From Rhyacophila brunnea (Eukaryota > Arthropoda > Insecta > Trichoptera > Rhyacophilidae), in the NCBI GenBank assembly GCA_022495005.1, contig JAGYXB010001416.1, positions 248,001-312,000 of the forward strand: 64,000 bases of DNA. Direction: 5' to 3'. The notes below the pieces were generated by a model. It had not been told where the DNA came from and did no database searches. It saw nothing but the letters and a program-made list of their open reading frames with translations. The position numbers were made by a program, and so were the translations under genes. Positions 21,736-34,040 of this stretch are shown one piece after another. The stretch's first letter is position 1. Each line of letters begins with the position of its first letter.

Positions 21736-22449
21736 GGTAGAAACACATTACGGTCACGTCACCATGTAAGCGCACATGCGCTCACGGTAAACTCGCGCCA
21801 CGGTCAAAAAGTGCGGGGTGTCATTTTTCTTAGTATTTAAAATTATATCAGACTGATGCCTCCCATTCGGCATGTTTTGAATCAAAAACGAATAGTGCCA
21901 GTTAGGATAATCTGACAAAATGTACCAGAACCACACTAAGGTCACTTTATGCGTATCACACCATATCACCGGTCTCACACCCAATTAAACTTTTATTTTT
22001 GTTTTCTAAGAGTTTTACACATTTTTGAGTTACGTGTTTTCACATATCTTTGATTTTAATGACTACAAATGACAGGTTATTGGCACAATATTCTTGTGAG
22101 TTGTCAGTTTTTATTATTGATTGTTTTAATTGTTATATCACGTCACGTGAAATCATGTGCTATAACCATAATAACATTCAATAATAATAATAACTGACAA
22201 CCTACAAAAATATTGTGTCAATTACTTGTCATTTGTACTCCCTTTCCAATCTACTAAAATAAAAAATACGTGAGATAGCGTGACCTGTATATAATTTTAA
22301 AAAAATAATGCTCTATCAATCGTGAGGCTGATGGTGTGGCGTGATACGCGTGAGATCACCTCAGTGTGGTTCTGATACATTTAAACACCCAGTAAAATGA
22401 GACATGGGGGAAGCTTTCACACTGTAAGCACGCGTAATGTGATGTTAAT
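21736..22449. mobile_element. foldback (palindromic) element
   Basis: The ends AAACACATTACG and CGTAATGTGATGTT are inverted. Further in, CCAGAACCACACT and CACCTCAGTGTGGTTCTG are inverted, as are AATGACAGGTTATTGGCACAATATT and AATATTGTGTCAATTACTTGTCATT, closing on a centre near 22145. No coding capacity. Target duplication was not resolved. Confidence 0.7.
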
Positions 22450-22841
22450 ATTATTATGTTGCTAGCATACAAAACCCAATTTTCTGCTAACTGTTCCATA
22501 CAAATCTCATTGGTTGTATGCCCGATCTAATGCTAATAGACTGACCAATGAACAGCCTTGGGTGTTGTCATGTCAAAAATGGTGTACGCCTTAAACATGT
22601 GCATAAACATCTATGTAATTATTGTTATATTTATTTATCTGTTTAACTTTTTTTTAATTTTCTTATTCTACTCTTTGGCCCTTTGATGATGATTATGTTG
22701 AAAGTCAATATAATGAATAAATTATTTGATATGTAATAATAGCATCTTGTTTTATTTAATTTCTATCAGGTACTATACTTGCAACTTTCCTGGCAAATAT
22801 ATTATTAATTACGGTAGTGCATTATTGTGATTTGAAAACTA

Positions 22842-23252
22842 ATAGCGCCTATACACATGCATGGAATTACTGTCGGGAATTGTGCTTATTTTAAACTGTC
22901 ATGACAATAACTGTTTACACGTAAAAGTGCTTGCTGTCTCTCCAATCTCATTCGTCAAGAGTAAGCGAGACGCGATGTTGTCATTTTATACTACTATCTG
23001 ACAGGTCGTATTGAAAATCGGAGCTCAAAATGAGTAGTTGGTTTTTTTGCTGGCAGGTTCGCTACGATCGCTCTACTGCGCAGGTGCAGATCGAAAATAA
23101 TCTTACTTGCGCGCAATACATCATCACAATTTGGAACTTCCAATCTTGTTTGATTTATGCACGCAATCTTGCCAACTGCAGAATAATACATGTTTCCCCA
23201 TACATTTTTTTTACTGTGCACAGTACATCCATGCACGTGTAAACGGGGTATA
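22842..23252. mobile_element. TIR MITE, GTGCATGGATTTACTG family, copy 1
   Basis: The left end CACATGCATGGAATTACTG and the inverted right end CCGTTTACACGTGCATGG match the ends at 46684-47103 and the single end at about 50603. Internal stretches also agree (CGCGATGTTGT versus CGCGCTGTTGT, CTATCTGACAGG versus CTATCTGTCAGG, CTACTGCGCA). It is 3' of the protease gene and non-coding. Confidence 0.7.
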
Positions 23253-23646
23253 AACCTAAAAAATACAAATTTAATTCCACACGAGCTTCAATAAAAAATA
23301 AACGTATTTAATTACACGGAGTAAAATTAAATAGTGAACAATGATTACAATTATTATCACAAATTGTGAAAACCAAACATGCATTATTAGAAAATTCTAT
23401 AGTTTTGGTTAATTTTGAGTTTGTTTGAAGTTTGTTCCTCACAACACAATACAAGGGATTCAGCGCCAAAATATTCGAATTTTAGGGGAGGCCAAAACAA
23501 ATATTTTCACAGTAAAAAAAATATTCGTTTGTCTACCTTTAATTCTAATGTTTGGTAAACTTTCCAATGTAGTTTGCAATTGATTCGTACTTTTTTGAGA
23601 AATTGCAACATTTTACGTTCCTTCTGTATTTTTCATGATTTTAAAT

Positions 23647-23790
23647 GTCTAGATAGCTGAGCCGATACTGTGTCGACCATAATTTCGTGGGTCTGGGGTT
23701 CGAATCTCGGGTCTGGCAACAAAAAAAATCACATGTTGTTTTTCAATGTGTGTTTGACCCTGGAATATGGACCTATTAGTTTGAGCAAGT
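23647..23790 (+). mobile_element. tRNA-derived SINE, family 1 copy C, diverged
   Basis: GGGGTTCGAATCTCGGGTCTGGC, then ACATGTTGTTTTTCAATGTG and AATATGGACCTATTAG, GAGCAAGTG. The head and first half of the body are kept; the rest is diverged or replaced. Confidence 0.65.
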
Positions 23791-24044
23791 GTTTAAGTTG
23801 TAGTAGTATGTAGGTGTAGCATAACGTGTGTTTGAACCCATAGCAAGGATCTAAATGTCTAGATCTTACAAAATCGGAGTTAGATATATTAAAACCCCTT
23901 TTACGATAAATAGTTGTTGGCCATATTACGATCAATCTACTGGGTTTATGCTTCATGGAAAAAATAAAATGTAAGTATATTTATTACTGCAACAATCAAA
24001 ATATCCGAAAAATGAAACTATCATCGGAAAAATTAATATGTTAA

Positions 24045-26289
24045 GGGTGGATGTGCTCAGCGTAGGTCAAAATGGAGCTTTTATTTTATTTTCAAAGCAT
24101 GATCCTGGATATTCCTTAAACGTTGTAGATAATCTATTTATATAATTTTGAAGCCTTATTATCCTTTATATTTATTTTAAACATTTGATGACTGCATAAA
24201 AGATTTTTATTACATAAAATAGTATTCTTTTAAACCTCTCGCTCTAATGTTTTAGAATATAGTCATATTTGAGTACATAAATGTGCAGTGGTGTTAAGAT
24301 TTTTTACATTTATTAATTTTTAGACGCATTTATAAAACCATTAGTATAATTTATGTAGACATAATTGATACCTCCACGTTTCTACATGTATGGAGAACCC
24401 CTTTAGGGTAGAGTACGAGCGAAGATATGGATGCCACATTCATGTTTATTATAGTCCGCCAAGCCAAATGTCCGTCTATCGCCGCTCGATGAATAAACTG
24501 CTCTGTATATTTATTAACTAAAAATGTAAAAAAATACTAGATGATTGAGATAAAAGTTGGTCACGCAGGATTAATATTTATAGTCGTATTTCGAATATTT
24601 CAAAAACCATACCTAATGTTGTTTCTTTTGGGCTCGATTCCTCAGAAATCGCTGTAACTCTCGACTACCTGGCTAAAAGGTGACTTGGACGACCCTTGAG
24701 GTAAAACCCAAGTAAAGGCCAAGCATTCTGCCATGGGCGAGAATGACGGAGAGGGATGAGCGTTCAGGGGTAGATCGAGAGGGACAGCGATAAGGCTGAA
24801 ATGGGGACATAACGGGTGGTGCGAGCGGCCAGGGCAGTAAGCCGAAGCCTTTTGATCCGTTATGAACTTCGTGTCCCGCTTAAAATCGACTTCGCGAAGA
24901 ATATAATTTGTTGCAGTTTACCTACTTTTTAAAAACGATTTCTGTATCGTCAGGAATCGATCCGGTTAGTCAACACGTGTTTAATACATACCAACTGCCC
25001 ATAGCAGTTAAGTGACGTGAATCGTGATTTGCTGGCTACACAAGGCGCCCAGAGGTGTCTAGATAATTTAAAAATCGAGAAATTAACTTAGATAACTCTT
25101 CTGTAAATAATAGTGTAGCCGTGCGATCACTGCGAATAAAAATATAAATGAACCTACTCGTGAAAATTTAATTAATATTCTGCCAACTTTAGACCGACCT
25201 TTAATCTCGAATGTGCCAGTAATTTTATAAACTGTGTAAAACTTAATAATTGTGTCCTGTGTGTTGTGTTGTGTATGTAACTTTTTGTGAACCATAATTA
25301 ATAATAAAAACCGTTGACCTTTGCGTCGATTAATTGGTGCGTTCATCACTTTTATCATCCCGGCATCCTATATTTACCCAACTGTCAAGACTTAAACTTA
25401 CACTGAACGTGCTCTACCAAACCAAACAAAGCTTTGATTGACCGCCCTGAACGATTTACATCACTGAGCTAGTCGAAGGGTGGAAGCTGGTCGTGTGACT
25501 CACAAGTATCGACCGACGGCGCGCTACCGAGGGCGTCATTAACGTCAGGTCGACCGGAGAGTTGAGTGCGGAGGTTGGAACGGGCTGTGCGGCCCCGACT
25601 CCCATCCCTACCCGGACTTCCGGGGTGTCATAATTATAGTGAAATATTTACGATAAAAAAATATATTGATAATCTCTGTGATCCCAAATTTGACAAGAAT
25701 TAGGCATTTTATTATTCAAAAAATGGGCAAGATTAACACATTTGAAGATAATTCTAAAAATACTGATTATAATCTATGTCTTTGACCATTCAAGTGTGAT
25801 AAACATCCTACGAATAATAATTGCTTTATAATAATTATTCACCTAAGAATAAGGTAGTGTTGTTTAACGGTAAAAACGGTTTTAACATAATAAAATGCCT
25901 ATTCTTGTCAAATTTGGGATCACAGAGATTATCAATATAATTTTTTATCGTAAATATTTTACTATAATAATGTCGATATAACTTATACTGATGGTTTTAT
26001 AAATGCGTTTAAAAATTAATAAATGTAAAAAATCTTAACACCACTGCACAGTTATGTACTGAATATGACTATATTCTAAAATATTAGAGCGAGAGGTTTA
26101 AAAGAATACTATTTTATGTAATAAAAATACTCTATGCAGTCATCAAAAGTTTAAAATAAATATAAAGGATAATAAGGCTTCAAAATTATATACATATATT
26201 ATCTACAATATTTAAGGAATGTGGAGGATCATGCTTTGAAAATGCAATAAAAGTTCCATTTTGACCTACGCTGAGCATGCCCTCCCCCC
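24045..26289. mobile_element. TTAA-flanked long-palindrome MITE, copy 2, interrupted
   Basis: TTAA at 24041-24044 and 26290-26293. The left end GGGTGGATGTGCTCAGCG and right end CGCTGAGCATGCCC are inverted. The left arm is interrupted at 24366-25630 by an LTR-like insertion and resumes at GTGAAATATTTACG. The central spacer is shortened compared with copy 1. Confidence 0.8.
24366..25630. mobile_element. probable solo LTR with 4-bp target duplication
   Basis: 1265 bp beginning TGATACC and ending GGGTGTCA, flanked by TAAT (24362-24365 and 25631-25634). The undisturbed palindrome copy at 42009-42040 shows an uninterrupted joint here. The 3' half is distinctly GC-richer (CGGCGCGCTACCGAGG, GTTGAGTGCGGAGGTTGG) than the surroundings. 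No open frame and no partner LTR were seen. Assignment as an LTR rests on TG...CA and the duplication only. Confidence 0.55.
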
Positions 26290-26293
26290 TTAA

Positions 26294-26515
26294 GCGCCGG
26301 TCTATAGTGTCGACGGTTCCAGGTTTGAATCCTGGGTCTGGCAAGTTCACATATTGTTTTTCAATTTGTGCATGAGTCAGAGTATGGTCCTAATAGGTTG
26401 AGAAAGTGGCTGACATCCATTTCTCGTAAAAATAAAATCTGTTAATACAAACCTCCACTCTGTGGAGGCCCATATCATCCTATTAGGATCGAACATGGTC
26501 AAAAGAAAAAAAAGG
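26294..26515 (+). mobile_element. tRNA-derived SINE, family 1 copy D
   Basis: It abuts the right TTAA of the palindrome. GGTTTGAATCCTGGGTCTGG is the B-box region. The body includes CATGAGTCAGAGTATGG, GTGGCTGACATCCATTTC, the CCTCCACTCTGTGGAGG hairpin and GATCGAACATGGTC, with an A-rich tail. Confidence 0.8.
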
Positions 26516-26610
26516 AATGTAATTCACGTGACAGTAAGGCATTTGCTTTATTGAAGCGAATCGAAATGATTCGCGTAGCATTGATGGGTTGCACTCGGGT
26601 CGTTTCCCTT

Positions 26611-27024
26611 CATTGAAGCACCTTGTGATATACAACATTTTTCGTTTTGTTGTCAGGTGCGAAAACAAACAAAGCAGATGGTTTGCCGACACATGAACAT
26701 GATACGTACAATTGACCGTGAGAGAAACATTCATTTTATAAATTCAGACCACAAACACTCAAGGATTGGCCTTGTAATTTGTTAATCGTCATGCCGAATG
26801 CAAGACGAATTGGAAATTGAATTCGTTTAAGCTCGAATGGCATATCAGTTGGGATCATCGAAATTCTCGGAATGAGAACTTCCTCACCTTTGAACATTCC
26901 TTTGATTATCGTCGCGTGAATCACATAGCCCACGAGTTTTCTTAGCACCAAACGCGTTCCGTTACATAGTTTTGGTTGGTTCAGATTTCGAAGCATGATG
27001 ACTACCGAGCCAACCTTCAGTTGT
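26611..27024 (-). pseudogene. Helitron PIF1-like helicase, C-terminal fragment
   Basis: The - strand reads LKVGSVVIMLRNLNQPKLCN then GTRLVLRKL, GEEVLIPRISMIPTDMPFEL, FPIRLAFGMTINKLQGQSL (the conserved MTINK-QGQ motif), a TAA at 26736-26738, then CFSHGQLYVSCSCVGKP and NVVYHKVLQ-stop. These are the last conserved blocks of Helitron Rep/helicase proteins. Only the tail is present, and the in-frame stop plus missing upstream domains make it dead. Confidence 0.88.
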
Positions 27025-27027
27025 AAA

Positions 27028-27417
27028 ATATAAAAAAAAACTCAATACGGTTCAGCGTGCACTAGCGATACGAATATGCAGAGCTTACCGCACGGCTTCA
27101 CTAAATTCAACGCAAGCTCTAGCAGGACTTATGCCTCTAGATTTACGTTTAAAACAAATCGCTCTCATTTACAGAGTTAAGAAGGGCGAGGAGGGCTCGC
27201 AGGTTTTCTGCCAGACGATAGGCTTTACGAAAAACCGGTGGACTATAGAAGGCTGCCACATCCGGCTAGACTATTTTATGAAGTGGTTTCTTATCCTGCA
27301 ACGTTGGAAAGCAACGAATGCAATAACATGCCGATTTTCACGGATGGGAGCAAAATTTTTGGCGGTACTGGTGCAGGGTTTGTGGCATACATTAAGGCGA
27401 TGTCTTTGCCTAAATAA
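27028..27417 (+). pseudogene. I/R1-clade LINE fragment (RT tail and RNase H start)
   Basis: It reads LNTVQRALAIRICRAYRTAS, LAGLMPLDLRLKQIALIYRV, then after frameshifts IFTDGSKIFGGTGAGFVAY, the first RNase H motif (FTDGSK). The RT-tail to RNase H order is that of I-superfamily elements. It is disrupted and truncated, next to the Helitron tail. Confidence 0.7.
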
Positions 27418-28090
27418 CACATATAATGTGACTTTTACGCCATCTATTTATATTTAAAGGCATCTACCATGAATTTCTAAAAATCTGTTACTAAAAACTT
27501 TGGTCAATTCCAACCAGATGGCAGTAAGTTACCATAATAAGTAATCATAAATAAGTTGCCAGTGGAATGGAATTCTAGATAAAAAAAATTGCTAGACAAA
27601 AATTCATTTACATATTATTTAAGAATATAATAATATATTCTAATATAACCTCTTGAGACCCGAGGGAGAACCAGCCATCGAAAAAAATATTTCTTTGATT
27701 TTATGGAAGAGAAGTATTAGTCAATTGACAAAAAAAAAATTTTAGGTTTTTTTATTTTATAATAAGTAAAATATACTATATGCACATACCAGGTCACACT
27801 GCAGATGAATATTACCTACTCTATAAACTTAGGGAAGGTAAGGAAAACAACTTGTTCATAGGAATGGATAATTTTAATAGAACATTACACAATAAAAACA
27901 ATACAAAAACATTATAAATCGTGTAGCGATATAGTTGGTTTATACCATAGTGAAAGCTTTCGCGGACCGGTAATAATTTCTTGCAGACTACCGGTTGAAG
28001 AACACTGATTTAGAATGCGAGGGTAGCTGCTTTTAGCACCATGTCATACTGCAACCCCAATAAGGAAATTGTGTTGTTTCTTCAATTTCA
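27418..28090. other. intergenic, nothing recognised
   Basis: AT-rich, no open frame with motifs, no repeat partner noticed. Confidence 0.4.
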
Positions 28091-28790
28091 ATTTTTTTTT
28101 TTTTTTAACATATTGTGGACATTACAAATTATAAGTTTAAGACGTTCACAACATGACATTTAGAAACGAAGATATATAAATATAACAGTATTACATAAAA
28201 AAAAAGAGATATATCAGTAGATGAATTAGATAGGTACAAGGAAGTACACCGGATGAGTTAAGCAGACCCTATTTTAAGAATTTATAAAACAACGTCCAAC
28301 TAAACTCATTCTCACGTAGGTGGAATATATCAACACCCGAAGCAATTTCGTTGAACATGTTATCGCCCTCCCAATTGGCATTACCAGTGGCAGGTTGGTT
28401 CTGCACCTTGGGAGAATAAACAACTGATGGTCTATATTTCTAAGATAGTTATCAGACACAGGTCAACACTGCCCAGAATGGCAGAGTTCTCATTTATACC
28501 TCGTATAAGTCGAAAAAAATACGTAGCTAAATAAAGATTTCTTCTAAATTGCAGACTGCAGTATGTAAGCATGCCTAAGAGAAAGTCAGTTGGATAAAGC
28601 CACGATAGTATCCATACAACCTCAAGCAAAGGAGTCTCAAGAATTTCTTCTGTATCCTCTCCACCATAAGGCCATACTTCAACTGATGCGTGCCAAACAA
28701 TAGACCCACTCTCAAGTCTGCTTCGAACTAAAGAATTAAATAAAAGTTTTAATACCGTAACATCTGAAAAGACCCGGGAAGTACGCATGC
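28091..28790 (-). pseudogene. LINE 3' fragment, copy 1 of a local pair
   Basis: It closely matches 29338-30050. The - strand encodes RTSRVFSDVTVLKLLFNSL, VRSRLESGSIVWHASVEVW and INENSAILGSVDL with several indels. A 16-base T run at 28091-28106 would be the poly-A tail on the - strand. The 5' side stops abruptly at about 28790. Confidence 0.8.
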
Positions 28791-29337
28791 CGCCCGCCCG
28801 CAGTGCCCACCGTAGATAATATTACGATGAAACACCTATATGTGTATGGTGACAATGAATAGCGCCGCTGTCGGAGTAGCGTTATATTCTCAAGCGCTAT
28901 TATCACTCCGGTAGTACGTCACAATGATGTCATATGACGTCATGTCGACCGGGCAGCGTGCACTCGCAAGTTCTAACATCGGGCCCCAGATGAAGCTCAT
29001 AGATATAAAAAGCAAGGAGGTGTGGAGTAACAAAAAAAATACACAAATAATTTTGAATATTATACAATAAGTACTTACATAATAGCCAAATTTGCGTACA
29101 CGAATGGTAATACATTTGAGCACCTGCATGAACTTAATAAAACAATGCAAAGTCAGAATGAAAATATATTGACGTGATCTGATAAATTAGAAGGAGTTAA
29201 GACAAGGATCTCTACAAATGTACCAAAGGACCTACCAGACCACCAATGAAAACAATTAATTTTCGATCCGTCTCAAAAACATTTAACTTTGCTTCAAAAG
29301 AAATTTCATCATTACTTTCATTTTTTTCCAATTTTAC
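28791..29337. other. spacer between two LINE copies, nothing recognised
   Basis: Begins with a CCGCCCGCCCGC stretch, otherwise ordinary sequence without coding similarity. Confidence 0.35.
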
Positions 29338-30215
29338 AATTTTACAATTTATTTATTTTTTTAACATATTGTGGACATTACAAATTATAAGTTTAAGACG
29401 TTCAGAACATGACATTTAGAAACGAAGATATATAAATATAACAGTATTACATAAAAAAAAGAGATAAATGAGTAGATAAATTAGATAGGTACAAGGAAGT
29501 ACACCGGATGAGTTAAGCAGACCCTATTTTACGAATTTATAAAACAACGTCCAACTAAACTCATTCTCACGTAGGTGGAATATATCAACACCCGAAGCAA
29601 TTTCGTTGAACATAGTTATCGCCCTCCCAATTGGCATTACCAGTGGCAGGTTGGTTCTGCACCTTGGGAGAATAAACAACTGATGGTCTCTATTTCTAAG
29701 ATAGTTATCAGGACACACAGGTCAACACTGCCCAGAATGGCAGAGTTCTCATTTATACCTCGTATAAGTCGAAAAAAATACGTAGCTAAATAAAGATTTC
29801 TTCTAAATTGCAAACTGCAGTATGTAAGCATGCCTAAGAGAAAGTCAGTTGGATAAAGCCACGGATAGTATCCATACAACCTCAAGTAAATGAGTCTCAA
29901 GAATTTCTTCTGTACCCTCTCCACCATAAGGCCATACTTCAACTGATGCGGTGCCCAAACAATAGACCCACTCTCAAGTCTGCTTCGAACTAAAGAATTA
30001 AATAAAAGTTTTAATACCGTAACATCTGAAAAGACCCGGGAAGTACGCATGACGAAGCCCAACATTTTAAGCGCTTTGTTACAAATGGTAACTATATGGC
30101 TAAAAAATGTCAGTTTACTCTCAAACGTAATGCCAAGATCCCTTACAGATGATATTCGTGACAGAACTCTGCCATGCATCGAGTATTGGAAAAACAACAC
30201 TTTTGAGGCTCTGGT
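29338..30215 (-). pseudogene. LINE (Jockey/CR1-like) reverse transcriptase C-terminal fragment, copy 2
   Basis: A single - strand frame reads FFQYSMHGRVLSRISSVRDL GITFESKLTFFSHI, ALKMLGFVMRTSRVFSD, LLFNSLVRSRLESGSIVW, RVQKKFLRLIYLRLYGYYPW, then LYPTDFLLGMLTYCSLQFRR. The RDLGI--ESKLTF block is the end of the RT domain, and the rest is the conserved thumb and C-terminal region of Jockey/CR1-type LINEs. It is 5' truncated and degenerate at the 3' end. Confidence 0.85.
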
Positions 30216-31729
30216 AAACGATAAAACGATAAATCATACAATCAATACGACTGGATTCGAAAACCTTTTGCAACCAATGCCGAAAATTTTATAGAAGCGC
30301 CTTCCTTAGAAATTCGAGAGTAATTTTTTGAATTGAGAAACAACGGAACGCTAAAACTGAACTTCGCCGATGTTCCATTGGCTATTTCTGGATTTCGGTT
30401 AATAAATAATATCCTCTGATTTCCGACAAGGCTATCGCAGTTCAGCTCCCATTTTCTACGATATATCTATGTGAGCAAAGTTTTTCAACTCAAGTTATAA
30501 TTAAAAAATAATAAACAGTCTTGCTGACCATGAACTTCGGGTTGCTCTTTCAAATATCAAGTCAAAATATATTAAACTTGTAGGTTCATTGAAACAAGCT
30601 CAGGTATCGCATTAATCAGTTATTTTATTGATAATACAAATTCATGGGAAATGTACATTTGGTTCATCGTCGTGTGTTATGTATACTTATTACGTAATTT
30701 AATTTTGGTGCATGTCCCCCACAAGGTGGGGGACTCTAGCCTGGGGGCCCAGGCTCAGGGGGGGTGGCGTGGCAGGTCAAGCAGATAAGTGAGATAAACA
30801 CAAATCACAAATCGTCACCTTAATTAGTAAATCTCGTAAGTCCACTTTTGGTCCTTTTAATGATTTAAATGCCATCTGTTCTTTCTTTTAATAAATCTGT
30901 AAATCTTTTGTTACATTTTCTAAGCAACTCTTGTATCTCCATGATAATCATAAGTGCATCAAAAAATGCTTAGTAAAAACACAAAAGAGAAAATCTCGTA
31001 AGTCCGTTATCTATGGTCATTTTGCGGTTGCTGTTCGCGTTAAAACTTATACTTAAACACATTGTACCTACATATTTTAGAATATTTATTGCGTAAACTT
31101 AAATCATTAAGGTATGTATATTATATACTATGTATAATAATATAAGTTTTAATTTTTATTGCATAATAATATATTCCTACATTGTTGATTTTGGATGATT
31201 GAAATATTTGAACGGATATAGAAGTTTTTAAAATCCCTAGATGAAACGATGGAGTCTCATTATTGTAGGTCATTAACTAAAAAAATATACTTCTAGCCGC
31301 AGTGGACTTCAAAAACAAAGCTGTAGGTATAAGTTTTATGTGAACATTTGGTGTAGAGACCAGGGACCACGTCATGCTCTATCAATTGCATCTTTCCACA
31401 AAGCCTAGGATAAGGAAAATATTTCCTTGTATTAGAGGATAAAAGAATGAATGCAAGGTATGCGTTGATTTCAGGGTAGGCACTAATATAACTCAATTAC
31501 AATAATATGATCTCTATATTCAAAAGAAACAAGAAGCAAGAGATGAGAAAATAAAAGACAAAACTAAGGAGAAGTATGTGTTTACAATAGACCTGCAGGC
31601 GGTATTACTCTGCCCTAAAAGTATGGTGCCTAGTCTGTATTATGACAAAGTTAGTGGTCCATTTCCATACCACATTGTGCTACTCTAAGTTTCTGGATCT
31701 CTCTTTTACTTAGGCTCAATGTTTCACAC
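30216..31729. other. intergenic, one G/C-rich repeat
   Basis: At 30715-30815 a hairpin (CCCCCACAAGGTGGGGG) is followed by GCCTGGGGGCCCAGGC and AGATAAGTGAGATAA, the inverse of 20575-20665. The remainder shows nothing recognised. Confidence 0.45.
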
Positions 31730-32560
31730 GCATGTGGTTACGGGAAGTACACACTGGTTGAATATTTTGCACTTTAGGCATTTTCGAAGAAATTATTCAG
31801 GCGGCCAAAAGCACTCCAGCCTATACTCTGCGAACAATTTCATCAAATATACATCCATCTATAGACACTTATTGTGCCAGATAAATGTAGTTTTTCACCT
31901 GTTCGAGCTGAATACCATTGATGAGGATCTCTTTTTGGCCCGCAAAGCAGTTGAACATGACTTTATTCTTTGATACATTTATTTTCAAGCCTACTTTGTT
32001 GCTTACTCCAGCGAGTTACTGCATTCTGCTTTGGAGGCCTTCTGAGTCTTGTAAACTACTATTTATTGTTATCGGCAAAGCGTAGATGACTCACGTATTC
32101 TCCATTTATGGTGACCCGTGTCATTCCAGTCAAGTTGTCTAAATAAGTCTTCAAATGTAGCTGTAAATAGTTTAGGTGAGATTGTATCACCTTGTCGGAC
32201 TCCTTTGCTGTTAAGAAATGCGCGATGGTTTATGGAGATGTTGTTGCGCTACTGTATATATTATTGAAAATATTAATATAGCGCCCGGGGATTCCTTGAT
32301 TTCTGAGTGCATGGAGTATTGAAAATTTCTTTATGGAATCGAACGCTTTCTCATAGTCACCTATGGATAGCGGCAGCTTGTACTCATGTTACCGCTCTGA
32401 TTTCTCTGATGACTTTGATAATATGGTCCATAGTGCTGTATCCTCCTCTAAAGCTCGTTCTCCTGGCTGGTTCTCGTCTAGTACATATTGCAGACGGTTT
32501 GAGAGAATTTTATCTTAGTGGATTATTGGATATGCATCCTTTTGCTTCTAAGGTAGGTAT
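31730..32560 (-). pseudogene. LINE endonuclease/reverse transcriptase fragment
   Basis: The - strand, across several frames, reads ENQPGE, STMDHIIKVIREI, YEKAFDSIKKFSILHALRNQ, GRYINIFNNIYSSATTS, GVRQGDTISPKLFTATFEDL and GEYVSHLRFADN. These are RT blocks 3 to 5 of the RTE-like type common in insects. The catalytic FADD reads FADN followed shortly by a stop, so it is inactive. Possibly the same family as 1250-1545. Confidence 0.75.
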
Positions 32561-33556
32561 GACATTTGCATCTTTATGCTATGCATATCTTGGACTAGGA
32601 CTTTCATCTCTCTGCCACTAATAGATAAAGCCTTTAGCATGACGATTCTTAAAAAACTCATTTTCCCCAAAAACGGAGTTGCATCGTCTGCCTCTGAGGT
32701 ACAGATATAAAATTACATATTTTTGTTGTTTAAATAAAACTGTTAAATACAAAATACAGAAGTTGAAAAATAAATAAAAAGTTAATTATATTAACTATTC
32801 ACTCATGTGGGTATGTGTATTTTTAAAATATTTTGTGAAAGAAATAGGTATATAACATGGATTTTTTTTCGACATATTATTGTTTATACATAGAATTACT
32901 TACTGTTTGTATAAAACTATTACACACAAAATACAGGTATATGTTGAAAATTTGATTATATAGTTGATTACAATAGGTATTTATCTCTTTCGTATAATAT
33001 TATCAGAGAAGCCCTGCATAATATATTAAGTATATGAATATATTCATACAACAAAACGATTATAATATAACATTACAAAATTGCCACATATACTCCATTA
33101 CATGCTTCATATAAATACAATTTTTTATTTGCTACGTATTCTTAAAAATATATTTAACTCTGAAATGAATTATTATAAATTTATCTCAATAATGAATGTC
33201 ATTAACTAGCACTAATATTTTTTACTTTGAAAAACAAATATTATATTTTGGGTTCAAAATAATATTACGAGTAGGGCCCTGGCACCTGACATTGGTAAAC
33301 ATTTTGACGTTTGACATAATTGTTATTGTAACAGATGTTTTAGGAAAATTATCAATGTAGGTATAATTAATAATTTGCATATATTGTCCCGAAATGCTGT
33401 TACTCCTTTATACTTCCTACTTCCATTAATAAACACTTTTTTAGCCGAATAACATCTGAAATCTTTGTAAAATACAATACTCAACATACAACAGTAAAAG
33501 CAAACGATAGTGAAGACCATGTGAAGACCATGTGAAGACCATGTGAAGACAGTGAA
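32561..33556. other. intergenic, short tandem GACCATGTGAA repeat
   Basis: AT-rich, nothing recognised, except three and a half copies of a 12-bp GACCATGTGAA-type unit at about 33516-33552. Confidence 0.45.
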
Positions 33557-33564
33557 CTGTGAAG

Positions 33565-34040
33565 CAGTGTTGCCATATTTTAAAAGTGGAATTATAGTAC
33601 AGAGCCTCCAAAATTATAGTATTTGGAGATAAAATATAGTACGCGTTGTCATCTGTTGAAAATGAAATTTTTCCCAATTTTTCATAGTCGGCTCGTTTTT
33701 TTTAGGAAAAATATTTCGCCGCGGGCCGCAGGTTCCCAAATTTTCACGGTCGGCTTGTTTTTTTAGGAAAAATATTTCGTCGCGGGCCGCAGGTTCCCGA
33801 TTTTTCGTGGTCGGCTTGTTTTTTTGGGAAAAATATTTCGCCGCGGGCCGCAGATTTCCAAATTTTCGAAGACCACTCGATTGCGAAATGGCAAATGCAG
33901 AATTTTTTTTATATAAAATTATAGTACGATTTTCAAAATTATAGTATTTTGGGCGTACTATACCTATTTTATATCGTACATAGTACGCGGACCAAAATTA
34001 TAGTACAAATACTATAATTATAGTACGGTTGGCAACACTG
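33565..34040. mobile_element. hAT-type MITE with 8-bp target duplication
   Basis: 476 bp. TIR CAGTGTTGCCA / TGGCAACACTG, flanked by CTGTGAAG at 33557-33564 and 34041-34048. ATTATAGTAC motifs recur near both ends. A roughly 61-bp unit (GTCGGCTYGTTTTTTT, GGAAAAATATTTCG, CGCGGGCCGCAGGTTCCC) is repeated three times at about 33687-33870. It lies about 350 bp upstream of the MRPL39 start codon. Confidence 0.85.
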
